Below, one piece after another: positions 23,291 to 29,882 of a DNA stretch of 29,882 nt. Each line of letters begins with the position of its first letter. Within the stretch, counting starts at the first letter, position 1. Source of the DNA: a virus. The notes under the pieces are model-generated. The model saw only the letters and a program-made list of their open reading frames with translations. It made no database searches and was not told the DNA's origin. Location: positions 1-29,882 of IMG/VR virus record IMGVR_UViG_3300042884_000171, one strand, 5' to 3'. A program made the translations under genes and the position numbers.

Positions 23291-23614
23291 TTACTTAGTT
23301 GGAGTTTCACGGCTTCTATCATCATATTGAGACTTTTCTCTCATTATGTACGAGAGAAACATAGCATTAGACATAACATGTCCTAGGTGATCTATTCCTG
23401 ACTCAGGGTCTTTGTCTTCCCCATCTAGGAAAGCAAACATATGTCTAAGTAAACTTTCGCTTACTGCAGAAACTGGCATACCTTTACACCAATTCCATTT
23501 ATCATATTTGTTTTCCCCATACTCAAGGACTTCAACCATAGACTCTAGAGACTTAAAGTCTACTAAAGTCCATCTTCTCTTGCCTGTGTTGTAACGTAAA
23601 GCTTGTTCAGTCAT
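23291..23614 (-). CDS. dATP/dGTP diphosphohydrolase-like protein (PF18909/DUF5664 type)
   Basis: 107 aa. The features match the small all-helical phage family: RYNTGKRRW at the start, LVDFKSLESMVEVLEYGENKYDKWNW with conserved acidic residues, SLLRHMFAFLDGEDKDPESG (H58), then DHLGHVMSNAMFL (D75, H76, H79). The family is related to all-alpha nucleotide pyrophosphatases, and a member in cyanophage S-2L hydrolyses dATP and dGTP. It is the last gene of the unit that also encodes the DNA polymerase, which fits nucleotide-pool control. The exact substrate cannot be read from sequence. Confidence 0.68.
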   Translation of the reverse strand: MTEQALRYNTGKRRWTLVDFKSLESMVEVLEYGENKYDKWNWCKGMPVSAVSESLLRHMFAFLDGEDKDPESGIDHLGHVMSNAMFLSYIMREKSQYDDRSRETPTK

Positions 23615-23616
23615 AA

Positions 23617-23883
23617 TTAACGCATTAAAGCTCCAGTAGTTGTTTTAGGAGTAGCATCTACTGGTTTTACAGTTAAGATAACTCTTCCAAACTTCATTGA
23701 AGATAGTTCAGTAACTACACAAGTTACTCCGTTGCAATCAACAAGAGTACCCAATTGAATACTTTCTGCTGATTCGTTGTCATTGTAGGTAACAATGTTT
23801 TCACCGTAATGATAGTTGACATCAGGTAAGCCCACGGCTTCCACTCTGTCTGTTTCTGTTCTTGGTTCTATTATATATAACAT
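23617..23883 (-). CDS. 88-aa beta-rich protein of unknown function
   Basis: It lies between the NinB-like gene and the diphosphohydrolase-like gene, with gaps of 13 and 2 bases. The sequence shows alternating hydrophobic residues and turns (IQLGTLVDCNGVTCVVTEL; GRVILTVKPVD), suggesting a small beta barrel, possibly SH3-like. Two Cys residues (in DCNGVTC) could form a pair. No catalytic motif seen and no family recognised. Confidence 0.62.
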   Translation of the reverse strand: MLYIIEPRTETDRVEAVGLPDVNYHYGENIVTYNDNESAESIQLGTLVDCNGVTCVVTELSSMKFGRVILTVKPVDATPKTTTGALMR

Positions 23884-23896
23884 AAGTTTAGTTTAA

Positions 23897-24334
23897 TTAA
23901 TTTAATTCAGGTACAGGCACTCCAAGAGTATCTGTTGCAAAGTTAATTACTTGCTTAATAAATTCATTAACTTCTTCTTTTTTTCCTTTAGAAAGTGAGA
24001 GTGGTGTTTTAATAAATTGACCTTGGAACATAATCTCCTCGTAGAAGAACTTGTCCTTAAGATAAGTGACTACCTCTTCTTTGGTGTATACTTCGCCTGT
24101 AAGGGCTTCAAATCCTCCTCGGATGATAGGTACTAGGGTGCTGTAGAAATAAGCTAACTGAGGGTTTGTTTTCTTAGAATCTAATCTAGTTATACAAACT
24201 TCTACATCCACCGCAGGATCTCCTTTTGTCAATTCTCTAAAGTACGACTGCATCAACTCTCTATCTCCCTTAAGATGAATAGTTCCATCTATGTTAAGGG
24301 AGAGAGTAGCTGGCATATAAATGCGGTTAATCAT
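23897..24334 (-). CDS. NinB-like recombination protein
   Basis: 145 aa. The middle and C-terminus follow the NinB/YbcN-type phage pattern: a Lys-rich SKKTNPQLAYFYSTLVPII segment, a helix with TKEEVVTYLKDKFF, a loop ending TPLSLSKGKKEE, then a C-terminal helix VNEFIKQVINFATDTLGV ending in a PELN tail. Lambda NinB binds single-stranded DNA and takes part in recombination. The gene shares its unit with a NinG-like gene and DNA polymerase, which supports a recombination role. The similarity is at motif level and could be a relative rather than true NinB. Confidence 0.55.
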   Translation of the reverse strand: MINRIYMPATLSLNIDGTIHLKGDRELMQSYFRELTKGDPAVDVEVCITRLDSKKTNPQLAYFYSTLVPIIRGGFEALTGEVYTKEEVVTYLKDKFFYEEIMFQGQFIKTPLSLSKGKKEEVNEFIKQVINFATDTLGVPVPELN

Positions 24335-24344
24335 TGTTTAATTA

Positions 24345-24890
24345 TTATTCTGCTGCCCAACCAAAGAGTACATATTCTCCTTGACGTTCTTCACTACTAG
24401 GCTTGTAATTTACAAAGGCTACATTTTTCTCGCCTTCTTTTAAAACATTAACTCTAGTAACGTGAGTACTAACCTTAGTACGTTCTGTGTAGTCTCTGGC
24501 CATCTTAATTGCTCCTGCTTGTAATGGATGACTTCCAATAAGTCTTCCTTCTGCTTGTACTTCGTATCTAGTTTCCCAAACACGTCTACCTACCTGAGGA
24601 ATTATTTCTACTTGGCTTTTAATCTTGTTGCTGTTTAACTTAGGTTCTAGAACGCAGATACCCCAACAATCTCTTTTGTCCATAACGTCTTCTGCAGACT
24701 CAATAAAGGCACTTAGTTTTTTGCCTGAATCTTTAAACTTCTTAGTAACGTCTACAAAACCATTAGTTGTGCTAATAGTTCCATTGTACGCATCATTACC
24801 GTACTCATCAATAGCATCTTCTACTAATTGATTATAAGCTTCCTTCATACTAGGAGCTGTTCTTTTGTGATAAAATGTGGTTGATCCCAT
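24345..24890 (-). CDS. 181-aa conserved-type phage protein, function unknown
   Basis: It begins MGSTTFYHKRTAPSMKEAYN, followed by a helical VEDAIDEYGNDAYNGTIST segment; small phage proteins with this kind of opening are common, but no function is assigned to them as far as I know. A middle basic stretch and a C-terminal segment ending in VLFGWAAE follow. One internal part reads as a beta-rich domain (ETRYEVQAEGRLIGSHPL). No membrane span. It lies between DNA polymerase and the NinB-like gene with gaps of 30 and 10 bases, so a role in replication or recombination is inferred from position only. Confidence 0.7.
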   Translation of the reverse strand: MGSTTFYHKRTAPSMKEAYNQLVEDAIDEYGNDAYNGTISTTNGFVDVTKKFKDSGKKLSAFIESAEDVMDKRDCWGICVLEPKLNSNKIKSQVEIIPQVGRRVWETRYEVQAEGRLIGSHPLQAGAIKMARDYTERTKVSTHVTRVNVLKEGEKNVAFVNYKPSSEERQGEYVLFGWAAE

Positions 24891-24920
24891 AATTTTAATT
24901 TAGTTTAGTTTGTTTTAGTT

Positions 24921-26891
24921 TTATTTACTCCAATAAGGTGATATACAAGGATCTGCTTTAAGAGGAACTCTCGTACAAAACTTAGCTCCTGAATCTACCA
25001 TTGATTTTTCTAATTGTGCAGCAGCTTGTTGCGCAATTGCTTCTGGTGTTTCTATAAGAATCTCGTCATGAATGACATTTACAATCTTAACTTTAAATAA
25101 AAGATCATTAGGTACTAGATATCTTGACCAAAAGTAAACACATGCTAGCTTGGTTATCTCTGCAGATTCCCCTTGGATTGGATAGTTTAAGGACATTCTT
25201 TCTATGTCACCTCTTTTTCTAAAAAACTTAGAAACCTTTTCCTTCATAGCAAGTGCTGTAGGAGTGGCTGCATTTTTAAGCTTTTTGTATCTTTCCCAGA
25301 AGTCTTTATCCATTTCGTTCTTGAGTTGATTAAACTCGTCATAATAATCTACATAAGATCTCTTACCTGTAACAGGAGAGATTAATACATATCCATTATC
25401 AACTCCGAACTTCTTAGCTTCATCAAAGTATGCTTTTAGTCCAGGAAATGCAAAAAAGTAGGCTGCATAAATCTTATTGCCTTGCTCTACGCTTAATCCT
25501 AACTGTTCTGCTATACCTATACCACTACCACCGTAGTTAATTGCAAAGCCTGCTACCTTAGCTGACTGTCTTTTATCTTTGTGTTTCTTTTTAATCTCAT
25601 TTAAATCTAATCCATCTAACTCTTCGTACATCTTCGAGGCTACAAATGAATGCATGTCTCCTAAATCTTTATCGTAAAACTCAAGTAAATTTTCGTCCAA
25701 ACACTTATTTACTAGTACTATCTGTTCTTGACCTGTATAGTCACAGCCTACTAGGGTGTTTCCTTCTTCTGCTACAAAACAACTACGTGTTTCTTCATCT
25801 GAGGGAATGTTTTGGAAGTTAAAATTCTTGGTTGTTCCTGACTTACCTCCACTAGATAAGCGACCTGTGTTCATTAACTGTTTGAACTGAGTGTGTATTC
25901 TACCGCTTGCGGGGTTAATTTGCTCAATCCAGTTATAACCATAGGTGCCTATGTCTTTTTGGGCTTCTTTAAAAGAAAGGTAAATCTTGATAATAGGATG
26001 TTTGTCTTGAAACTTAATTAGATGGTTTGCTTCTATTGTATGCTTCTTAACTCCTTTCTCTACTACAGAAGTATTTACTCCTATAGCTTCAAAGAACTCT
26101 ACTACCTGAGCAGGTGAGTTCCAGTTAATTTTAATCTTGTTTCCTCCAGAGAATAAGTCTAACTGATAGTTAATAAACTTATTCATCTCGTTAGTAAAGA
26201 TAAACTCATTTAATTTTCTAGTAGCTGCATCTGCTTGGGTCTGTACTTTGTGAATCTTGTTAGTCCACTTATCTACGTCTAGCTTCATACCACAATATTC
26301 TATGTAAGCTAAAACTAAGACAAAGCGATTGTCTAACTCGATTGATACTTTAGATCCTGCAGCAAATAAAATTACTTCTTGAGCTTCTTTAAGAGCATGT
26401 AGGTATTTTACGTCATAAGCAGAATACTTTACAAAGCCTTCTGTTAGATTGCCTGTAATATTCTTTCTTTCTTCCTTATCTAATATGACTCCACAGTGTA
26501 GTTTTACACAAGCAGCTAAGGAACACCTATGACTTTCTATACCTAGTCTTGACGTTTTTTCGCCTAAAAAGGTATCGTATACCTTGGTTGGTACAATTCT
26601 CTGATGATATAAGAACTTTAAATCAAACTTTAAGTTATGACCAATGACTCCTTTAGTCTCTAAGAGCTGCTTGTAGTCATTAATATCAATCGTAGTCAAG
26701 TCAACTACAAACTGATTGTCATTGTCACCTAGCTGAAGTGTGTATAGCTTACAGGTATATGCATCAAATCCAGAAGTCTCTGTATCTATAGCAACCCACT
26801 CTAGGTCTTTAAGGTAGTTTAATGATTCTTGTACTGTGCAGAGAGTTATATCAGGTAGGGAAATGTTTTGTTTTGTTACTAGATAAATCAT
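24921..26891 (-). CDS. polA: Family-A DNA polymerase with 3'-5' exonuclease
   Basis: 656 aa with both domains. Exonuclease: DTETSG (D36, E38), GHNLKFDLKF (D90) and YSAYDVKYLHAL near 155-165. Polymerase: TGRLSS with FQNIPS; motif A VGCDYTGQE (D384); motif B KRQSAKVAGFAINYGG near 437-452; NYPIQGESAEI; and motif C VIHDEILIE (H608, D609, E610). All catalytic residues are present and there is no 5'-nuclease domain, as expected for phage replicative PolA. Its ATG overlaps the stop of the NinG-like gene (ATGA). crAss-like phages carry either family A or family B enzymes; this one has the A type. Confidence 0.95.
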   Translation of the reverse strand: MIYLVTKQNISLPDITLCTVQESLNYLKDLEWVAIDTETSGFDAYTCKLYTLQLGDNDNQFVVDLTTIDINDYKQLLETKGVIGHNLKFDLKFLYHQRIVPTKVYDTFLGEKTSRLGIESHRCSLAACVKLHCGVILDKEERKNITGNLTEGFVKYSAYDVKYLHALKEAQEVILFAAGSKVSIELDNRFVLVLAYIEYCGMKLDVDKWTNKIHKVQTQADAATRKLNEFIFTNEMNKFINYQLDLFSGGNKIKINWNSPAQVVEFFEAIGVNTSVVEKGVKKHTIEANHLIKFQDKHPIIKIYLSFKEAQKDIGTYGYNWIEQINPASGRIHTQFKQLMNTGRLSSGGKSGTTKNFNFQNIPSDEETRSCFVAEEGNTLVGCDYTGQEQIVLVNKCLDENLLEFYDKDLGDMHSFVASKMYEELDGLDLNEIKKKHKDKRQSAKVAGFAINYGGSGIGIAEQLGLSVEQGNKIYAAYFFAFPGLKAYFDEAKKFGVDNGYVLISPVTGKRSYVDYYDEFNQLKNEMDKDFWERYKKLKNAATPTALAMKEKVSKFFRKRGDIERMSLNYPIQGESAEITKLACVYFWSRYLVPNDLLFKVKIVNVIHDEILIETPEAIAQQAAAQLEKSMVDSGAKFCTRVPLKADPCISPYWSK

Positions 26892-27535
26892 TTTAATAAG
26901 GGTTCCACTATCTTGTTATAATCCTTCAATGCTTGGTGTAACTTCTGATACTTCTGATCTTGGCTATAGTTTCCTTCTTCAATTTCTGTAAGGCAGGTTC
27001 TATAAACGTCATAGATAAGTTTTCTATCGTAGTTACTTAATTTTAATATTTTGTTAGAAAGCTGTAGCATGTCTTCCGTAGTATCAGTTCCCCATATCCT
27101 GTTTAAAGACTTACCTAAGTTCCACACGTGGTGAGGAGTATATAGATTACATCTAGGACAAGCGGGTAATAGATTATTTAGGTGATAGCGAGTAGCAACT
27201 TTAGTTCTACCTACAAAGTGAGCACACTGTAAGCCCTTAGGGTCTAGTGTAATCTCACAAGCATGGCATTTGTTAATATGTGCTCCTCTAACTAACCAAG
27301 AAGTTATCTGGTCTAGTTTACTTTGACTGATAGTTTCTTTCTCTAACTTACGTTTGATTTCTTTACGGACTTTCTGCTTTTCTTTCTTCTCCTTCATTAC
27401 ACACGTAGCACATAACCTCTTTGTTTTGTTGGCTATAGCTTTAATCTTCCCACAGTCTGAACAAGGCTTTTGAATTTCCTTAAGTTCAGGGACTCCTTTG
27501 ACAGGAATCTTTTTTGTTGCTGTTCTCTTTAACAT
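26888..27535 (-). CDS. NinG-like zinc-binding recombination endonuclease
   Basis: 215 aa from the ATG at 27535 (MLKRTATKK); a TTG at 27544 lies inside the promoter-like box and is rejected. Order: basic N-terminus, a zinc ribbon (C25, C28, C42, C45), a Lys/Glu-rich helix, then an HNH-like core with CHACEIT, LQCAHFVGR, HLNNLLPACPRCN and HVWNLGKSLNRIWG. This layout is that of lambda NinG (Rap), a Holliday-junction endonuclease. It is the first gene of a unit that continues with DNA polymerase (4-base overlap) and a NinB-like protein. The Cys pairs and His residues needed for metal binding are present. Confidence 0.78.
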   Translation of the reverse strand: MLKRTATKKIPVKGVPELKEIQKPCSDCGKIKAIANKTKRLCATCVMKEKKEKQKVRKEIKRKLEKETISQSKLDQITSWLVRGAHINKCHACEITLDPKGLQCAHFVGRTKVATRYHLNNLLPACPRCNLYTPHHVWNLGKSLNRIWGTDTTEDMLQLSNKILKLSNYDRKLIYDVYRTCLTEIEEGNYSQDQKYQKLHQALKDYNKIVEPLLK

Positions 27536-27541
27536 ATTATA

Positions 27542-27549
27542 CAAATATA
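27542..27549 (-). promoter_or_regulatory. Bacteroidota-type -7 box TATATTTG next to the NinG-like start
   Basis: On the minus strand TATATTTG is followed by TATAAT and then the ATG. It lies directly after a terminator, so a new transcript is needed here. A start site about 5 bases after the box would give a transcript with almost no leader. The same TATATTTGTAT string occurs before the second giant gene. No clear -33 TTG. Confidence 0.55.
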
Positions 27550-27550
27550 A

Positions 27551-27578
27551 TAAAAGAAAAGGGGATCTTGTGACCCCC
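27551..27578 (-). terminator. Rho-independent terminator after the DUF932 gene
   Basis: On the minus strand GGGGGTC pairs with GATCCCC (one G-U pair) around an ACAA loop, followed by TTTTCTTTTA. It lies 26 bases after the DUF932 stop and just before the TATATTTG box of the next unit. Confidence 0.82.
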
Positions 27579-27604
27579 TAATCTTTTTGGCATGCAAGAG
27601 ACAA

Positions 27605-28453
27605 TTACAAAGCTAACTCAGGTGTATATAAAGGAGTGTAAGTTTCAGAAATTAATTCTAAACCTCTGTTGTTAATTGTGTAAGCAGTTCCGTGAATTAG
27701 AGACTCACGCTTAGCTTCGATACTCTTGTGTCCCATCATATAGTTGGTAAAGCGAGTAGTAGCGTTAAACAAAGCGTAAGCTGTGTTCTCGTGTGTTTCA
27801 TACTCAGTAGTCAAAGCTGTTCTAAAGTCGTTAATACGATTCTTACCTCTAGATGCTTCTCCATCTCCTCCGATAATGTTAATGATAAATTCATCTGTAA
27901 CTGTTTCGGGGATATAGATTTTGCTTAATTCCATCAATTTCTCGATGAACTGTTCCTCTTGAGTAAGAGAACTTTGTAACTGAGAGATAATACCACTTAA
28001 ACGCTCATGAGAGTTCTTAGTATGTCTTACACGCTTAGAGTCTCTAAGAGCCATATAAAAGGTATTAGAGCATACAACAGTTACGTTAGTTGCACCAAAG
28101 CCCATAGGAGCGCTACCATCATGTGATGTGAGAGCTGTAAGGAATCTCTTGTTAAAAGATCCTCCAATCTGTACATCTGTTAAAGGAAACTGGTAGTAGA
28201 CTTTTTGTCCGTTACCTAAAAATCCACCTCTTTCTCCGTTAATGTTAACTCGGACAGCAGCTTCTAAAAGCATGTCAAGGATTTCTGCATTCTGAGTAGG
28301 AACATACTTAGATCCTACTACACCAAGACAATTATTGTTGTCTTCACGGAATACTCCGTAAGCAGGAGTAATTTCTCCATCAGGACCAAACAAAGGTTTC
28401 TTTGCTACAGTCCAATTTGTTCTAGATGATTCTAGCAATTGTTGTTTATTCAT
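27605..28453 (-). CDS. DUF932 / TIGR03299-type phage-plasmid protein
   Basis: 282 aa. Recognised by NCLGVVGSKYVPTQNAEIL near residue 40-60, the FLTALTSHDGSAPMGFGATNVTVVCSNT stretch in the middle, and a C-terminal half with conserved aromatic and Arg residues (HENTAYALFNATTRFTNYMMG). This widespread phage and plasmid family has no settled function. Its ATG overlaps the stop of the upstream 65-aa gene (ATGA). Highly expressed early genes often belong to it, and a strong terminator follows here, but that is context only. Confidence 0.85.
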   Translation of the reverse strand: MNKQQLLESSRTNWTVAKKPLFGPDGEITPAYGVFREDNNNCLGVVGSKYVPTQNAEILDMLLEAAVRVNINGERGGFLGNGQKVYYQFPLTDVQIGGSFNKRFLTALTSHDGSAPMGFGATNVTVVCSNTFYMALRDSKRVRHTKNSHERLSGIISQLQSSLTQEEQFIEKLMELSKIYIPETVTDEFIINIIGGDGEASRGKNRINDFRTALTTEYETHENTAYALFNATTRFTNYMMGHKSIEAKRESLIHGTAYTINNRGLELISETYTPLYTPELAL

Positions 28454-28647
28454 GGTTTTATTTTTTTAATGTTTTCGATAAAGTCTATTAATTCGTCTAA
28501 TTCTTTAATTCTTCCTTGGATCTCACAGTACTCATACTCACTGCTTTGCTCCATTTCTTTTATTATTTTAGTTCTATTAGATAGATATTCTACTAATTTT
28601 CCTTTTAATTCTAAATGTCCTAAGGACTCATAGTCTTGCCAATTCAT
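28450..28647 (-). CDS. 65-aa coiled-coil protein, unknown function
   Basis: Begins MNWQDYESLGHLELKGK and continues as a charged helix rich in Glu, Lys and Ile, with heptad-like spacing (IKELDELIDFIENIKKI). The TGA overlaps the ATG of the DUF932 gene, and the start follows the glycosylase stop by 9 bases with an A-rich leader, so it fits the operon. The opposite-strand frame over the same bases is the shadow. Function not recognised. Confidence 0.6.
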   Translation of the reverse strand: MNWQDYESLGHLELKGKLVEYLSNRTKIIKEMEQSSEYEYCEIQGRIKELDELIDFIENIKKIKP

Positions 28648-28656
28648 TTCTTTGTT

Positions 28657-29358
28657 TTATTTTAAGTTTTCTAGCCAGTCTATATCGTCTGGATTACTGG
28701 CCATTAGTATTTGGTTAATTCTTTTAAAGTGATCACATTCCCAAACTCCACCTTTGTATACGGCAGAAACAGGATGTGATGCTACTAGTACGTGGTGTAC
28801 ATCATCGTTGATAAGGGGAGCAAACTTTAAAGCGTCTTTTCCCCAAAAACAGAATATAAGTCCTGTAGTACTCTCGTTTAGTGTTTTGAATACAGCTTCT
28901 GTGAACTGTTTCCAAGGCTCTAGGTGAGAACCTGACTTACCTTCTTCGATAGTCAAAGCAGCATTTAGCATAAGAACTCCTTGCTTAGCCCATGATTCTA
29001 TATTCATATCAGTAGGGAAGCTTAGATCGTCTGGATAAATGTCTGTTTTAATACGGTTATACATCATTCTTAAAGACGGAGTAATGTAAGTCTTTTTTCT
29101 AGGAGAGAAAGCCAATCCATGAGCAATAGGTTCCCCTACATTTCTGCCTGGATAAGGATCCATTCCTAAAATAACAACCCTTACTTTCTGAAAAGGTGTT
29201 AAATTAAAAGCCTTGAAGACTTCGTCTTTATAAGGAAAGATAGTTTTAGTCTTTCTCTCATTAGCTACGAAACCTCCAAGGGCTTTAAAGTACGGACTTT
29301 CTATTGTGTCTTTTAAGTGATGATACCAATCGTCTGGAATATCAATCAGTTTTTGCAT
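28657..29358 (-). CDS. ung: Uracil-DNA glycosylase, family 1
   Basis: 233 aa, near the 229 aa of E. coli Ung. Water-activating motif VVILGMDPYPG with catalytic D67 and Y69; AHGLAFSP; uracil-binding LMLNAALTI with N132; FCFWGKDA; and the leucine-loop region VASHPVSAVYKGG with catalytic H195. The usual GQDPYHG is GMDPYPG here, with Gln to Met and His to Pro changes, while the core catalytic residues remain. It would remove uracil from phage DNA or shape it during replication. The start overlaps the DnaA-like gene by 17 bases. Confidence 0.92.
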   Translation of the reverse strand: MQKLIDIPDDWYHHLKDTIESPYFKALGGFVANERKTKTIFPYKDEVFKAFNLTPFQKVRVVILGMDPYPGRNVGEPIAHGLAFSPRKKTYITPSLRMMYNRIKTDIYPDDLSFPTDMNIESWAKQGVLMLNAALTIEEGKSGSHLEPWKQFTEAVFKTLNESTTGLIFCFWGKDALKFAPLINDDVHHVLVASHPVSAVYKGGVWECDHFKRINQILMASNPDDIDWLENLK

Positions 29359-29869
29359 CTTTATTCACTAGCTTACTTCTTTTAAGTTGAGTTCTTCTAA
29401 CAATAATATTAGGATTAAGAGTAGTACTCATAAGTCCTGGGTAGGTTTCTTCCATCATGTTTATAACTTGATTGTATCTTGTTTTGTAACTTTTAATAGA
29501 ATTAGAAAAGTTTAAATGTTGTTTCATAGAATGTATAATCGTAGAGTGATCTCTTCCTAACAAAGTACCTACCTTCTTGTAAGTGTAGTTAAAGTGTATT
29601 AAAAGTACAGCTGCAAAATGAAATCTTGCTTCTGTTAGCTCACGTTTACGACTATTTATTGTAAAATCCTTTACAGTCATTCTGTTTATATCACAAACAA
29701 TATGCATTACTCCCAACTCAAACTCTGAAAACTTATCTAAATTTACTTTAAGTTCATGTGCTTTTATCATTGCCAACTTGCGTTTTAATCTTAGCTCTTC
29801 TGGATTAATGTCATTTATTACTTTACTATAATACTGTTTGTTTTTAGTTTTCTTTAAAACTAATAACAT
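29342..29869 (-). CDS. DnaA domain-IV-like DNA-binding protein
   Basis: 175 aa from the ATG at 29869. Residues about 50-125 match the DnaA C-terminal DnaA-box-binding domain: MTVKDFTINSRKRELTEARF, then TYKKVGTLLGRDHSTIIHSMK, with R106-D107-H108-S109-T110 as the DHST signature. There is no AAA+ ATPase domain in the visible part. The frame stays open to the window edge, so an upstream start is possible. It opens the visible minus-strand block and could bind the phage origin or act as a repressor. Confidence 0.82.
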   Translation of the reverse strand: MLLVLKKTKNKQYYSKVINDINPEELRLKRKLAMIKAHELKVNLDKFSEFELGVMHIVCDINRMTVKDFTINSRKRELTEARFHFAAVLLIHFNYTYKKVGTLLGRDHSTIIHSMKQHLNFSNSIKSYKTRYNQVINMMEETYPGLMSTTLNPNIIVRRTQLKRSKLVNKDAKTD

Positions 29870-29882
29870 AATATTATATCGT

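Noticed and set aside
23086-23325. A 79-codon minus-strand frame across the nuclease leader
   Set aside because: It crosses the terminator hairpin and the inverted repeat, overlaps both flanking genes, and its translation has no domain-like pattern.
27536-27544. TTG start at 27544 for the NinG-like gene
   Set aside because: It lies inside the TATATTTG box; the ATG at 27535 gives a normal basic N-terminus.
1-29882. Stop-codon reassignment (TAG recoding) as found in some crAss-like phages
   Set aside because: TAA, TGA and one TAG (at 20636-20638) act as ordinary stops, and no gene needs read-through to look complete.
1-29882. tRNA genes, CRISPR arrays, insertion sequences or an integrase
   Set aside because: Gaps between genes are short and were read individually; none holds a cloverleaf, spaced repeats or transposase-like ends.

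Overview
The window looks like part of the genome of a tailed, crAss-like phage (Crassvirales) infecting a Bacteroidota host. The evidence is: (i) a giant plus-strand ORF, open at the left edge and at least 3584 codons long, with the two-barrel RNA polymerase signature of crAss-like virion RNAPs (an SGSDYDIDKLF core with a DxDxD metal-binding triad); (ii) a second giant ORF (1926 codons) of the same class directly after it; (iii) promoter-like boxes of the Bacteroidota form TAnnTTTG; and (iv) A-rich sequence instead of Shine-Dalgarno sites in front of start codons. The DNA is AT-rich. Stops are mostly TAA, with some TGA and one TAG, so the standard bacterial code appears to apply.

Layout. Bases 1-20568 are all on the plus strand and carry late/virion functions. 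They hold the giant RNAP protein, the second giant zincin-containing protein, a small beta-rich protein, a LamG-like (concanavalin-fold) adhesin, a 69-aa protein, a holin-like membrane protein, two overlapping spanin-like membrane proteins, a metallophosphoesterase and a 76-aa acidic protein. A strong, probably bidirectional hairpin terminator at about 20569-20598 separates this block from the minus-strand block (20636-29869), which reads toward it.

The minus-strand block is a replication, recombination and nucleotide-metabolism region that I split into three units in order of transcription. Unit 1 holds a DnaA domain-IV protein, a family-1 uracil-DNA glycosylase, a 65-aa coiled-coil protein and a DUF932 protein, closed by a hairpin terminator at 27551-27578. 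Unit 2 starts with a TATATTTG box almost touching the next ATG. It holds a NinG-like zinc/HNH protein, a family-A DNA polymerase, a 181-aa protein, a NinB-like protein, an 88-aa protein and a dATP/dGTP diphosphohydrolase-like protein, closed by a hairpin terminator at 23236-23279. Unit 3 starts after a leader with a perfect 10-bp inverted repeat. It holds a RecB-like PD-(D/E)XK nuclease, an unknown 153-aa protein, a second compact PD-(D/E)XK protein, a GroES-like co-chaperonin and a 108-aa protein.

How the genes may work together: the two giant proteins are expected to be packaged and injected with the genome to transcribe early genes. The minus-strand block then replicates and recombines the DNA, and the small plus-strand genes provide host recognition and lysis. 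The most striking feature is a complete AlkB-type 2-oxoglutarate/Fe(II) dioxygenase domain at the C-terminus of the giant RNAP protein. This would tie a nucleic-acid demethylase to a virion RNA polymerase. Each giant protein also has its own HExxH zincin motif, suggesting proteolytic maturation. No tRNA genes, CRISPR arrays, insertion sequences or integrase were seen.
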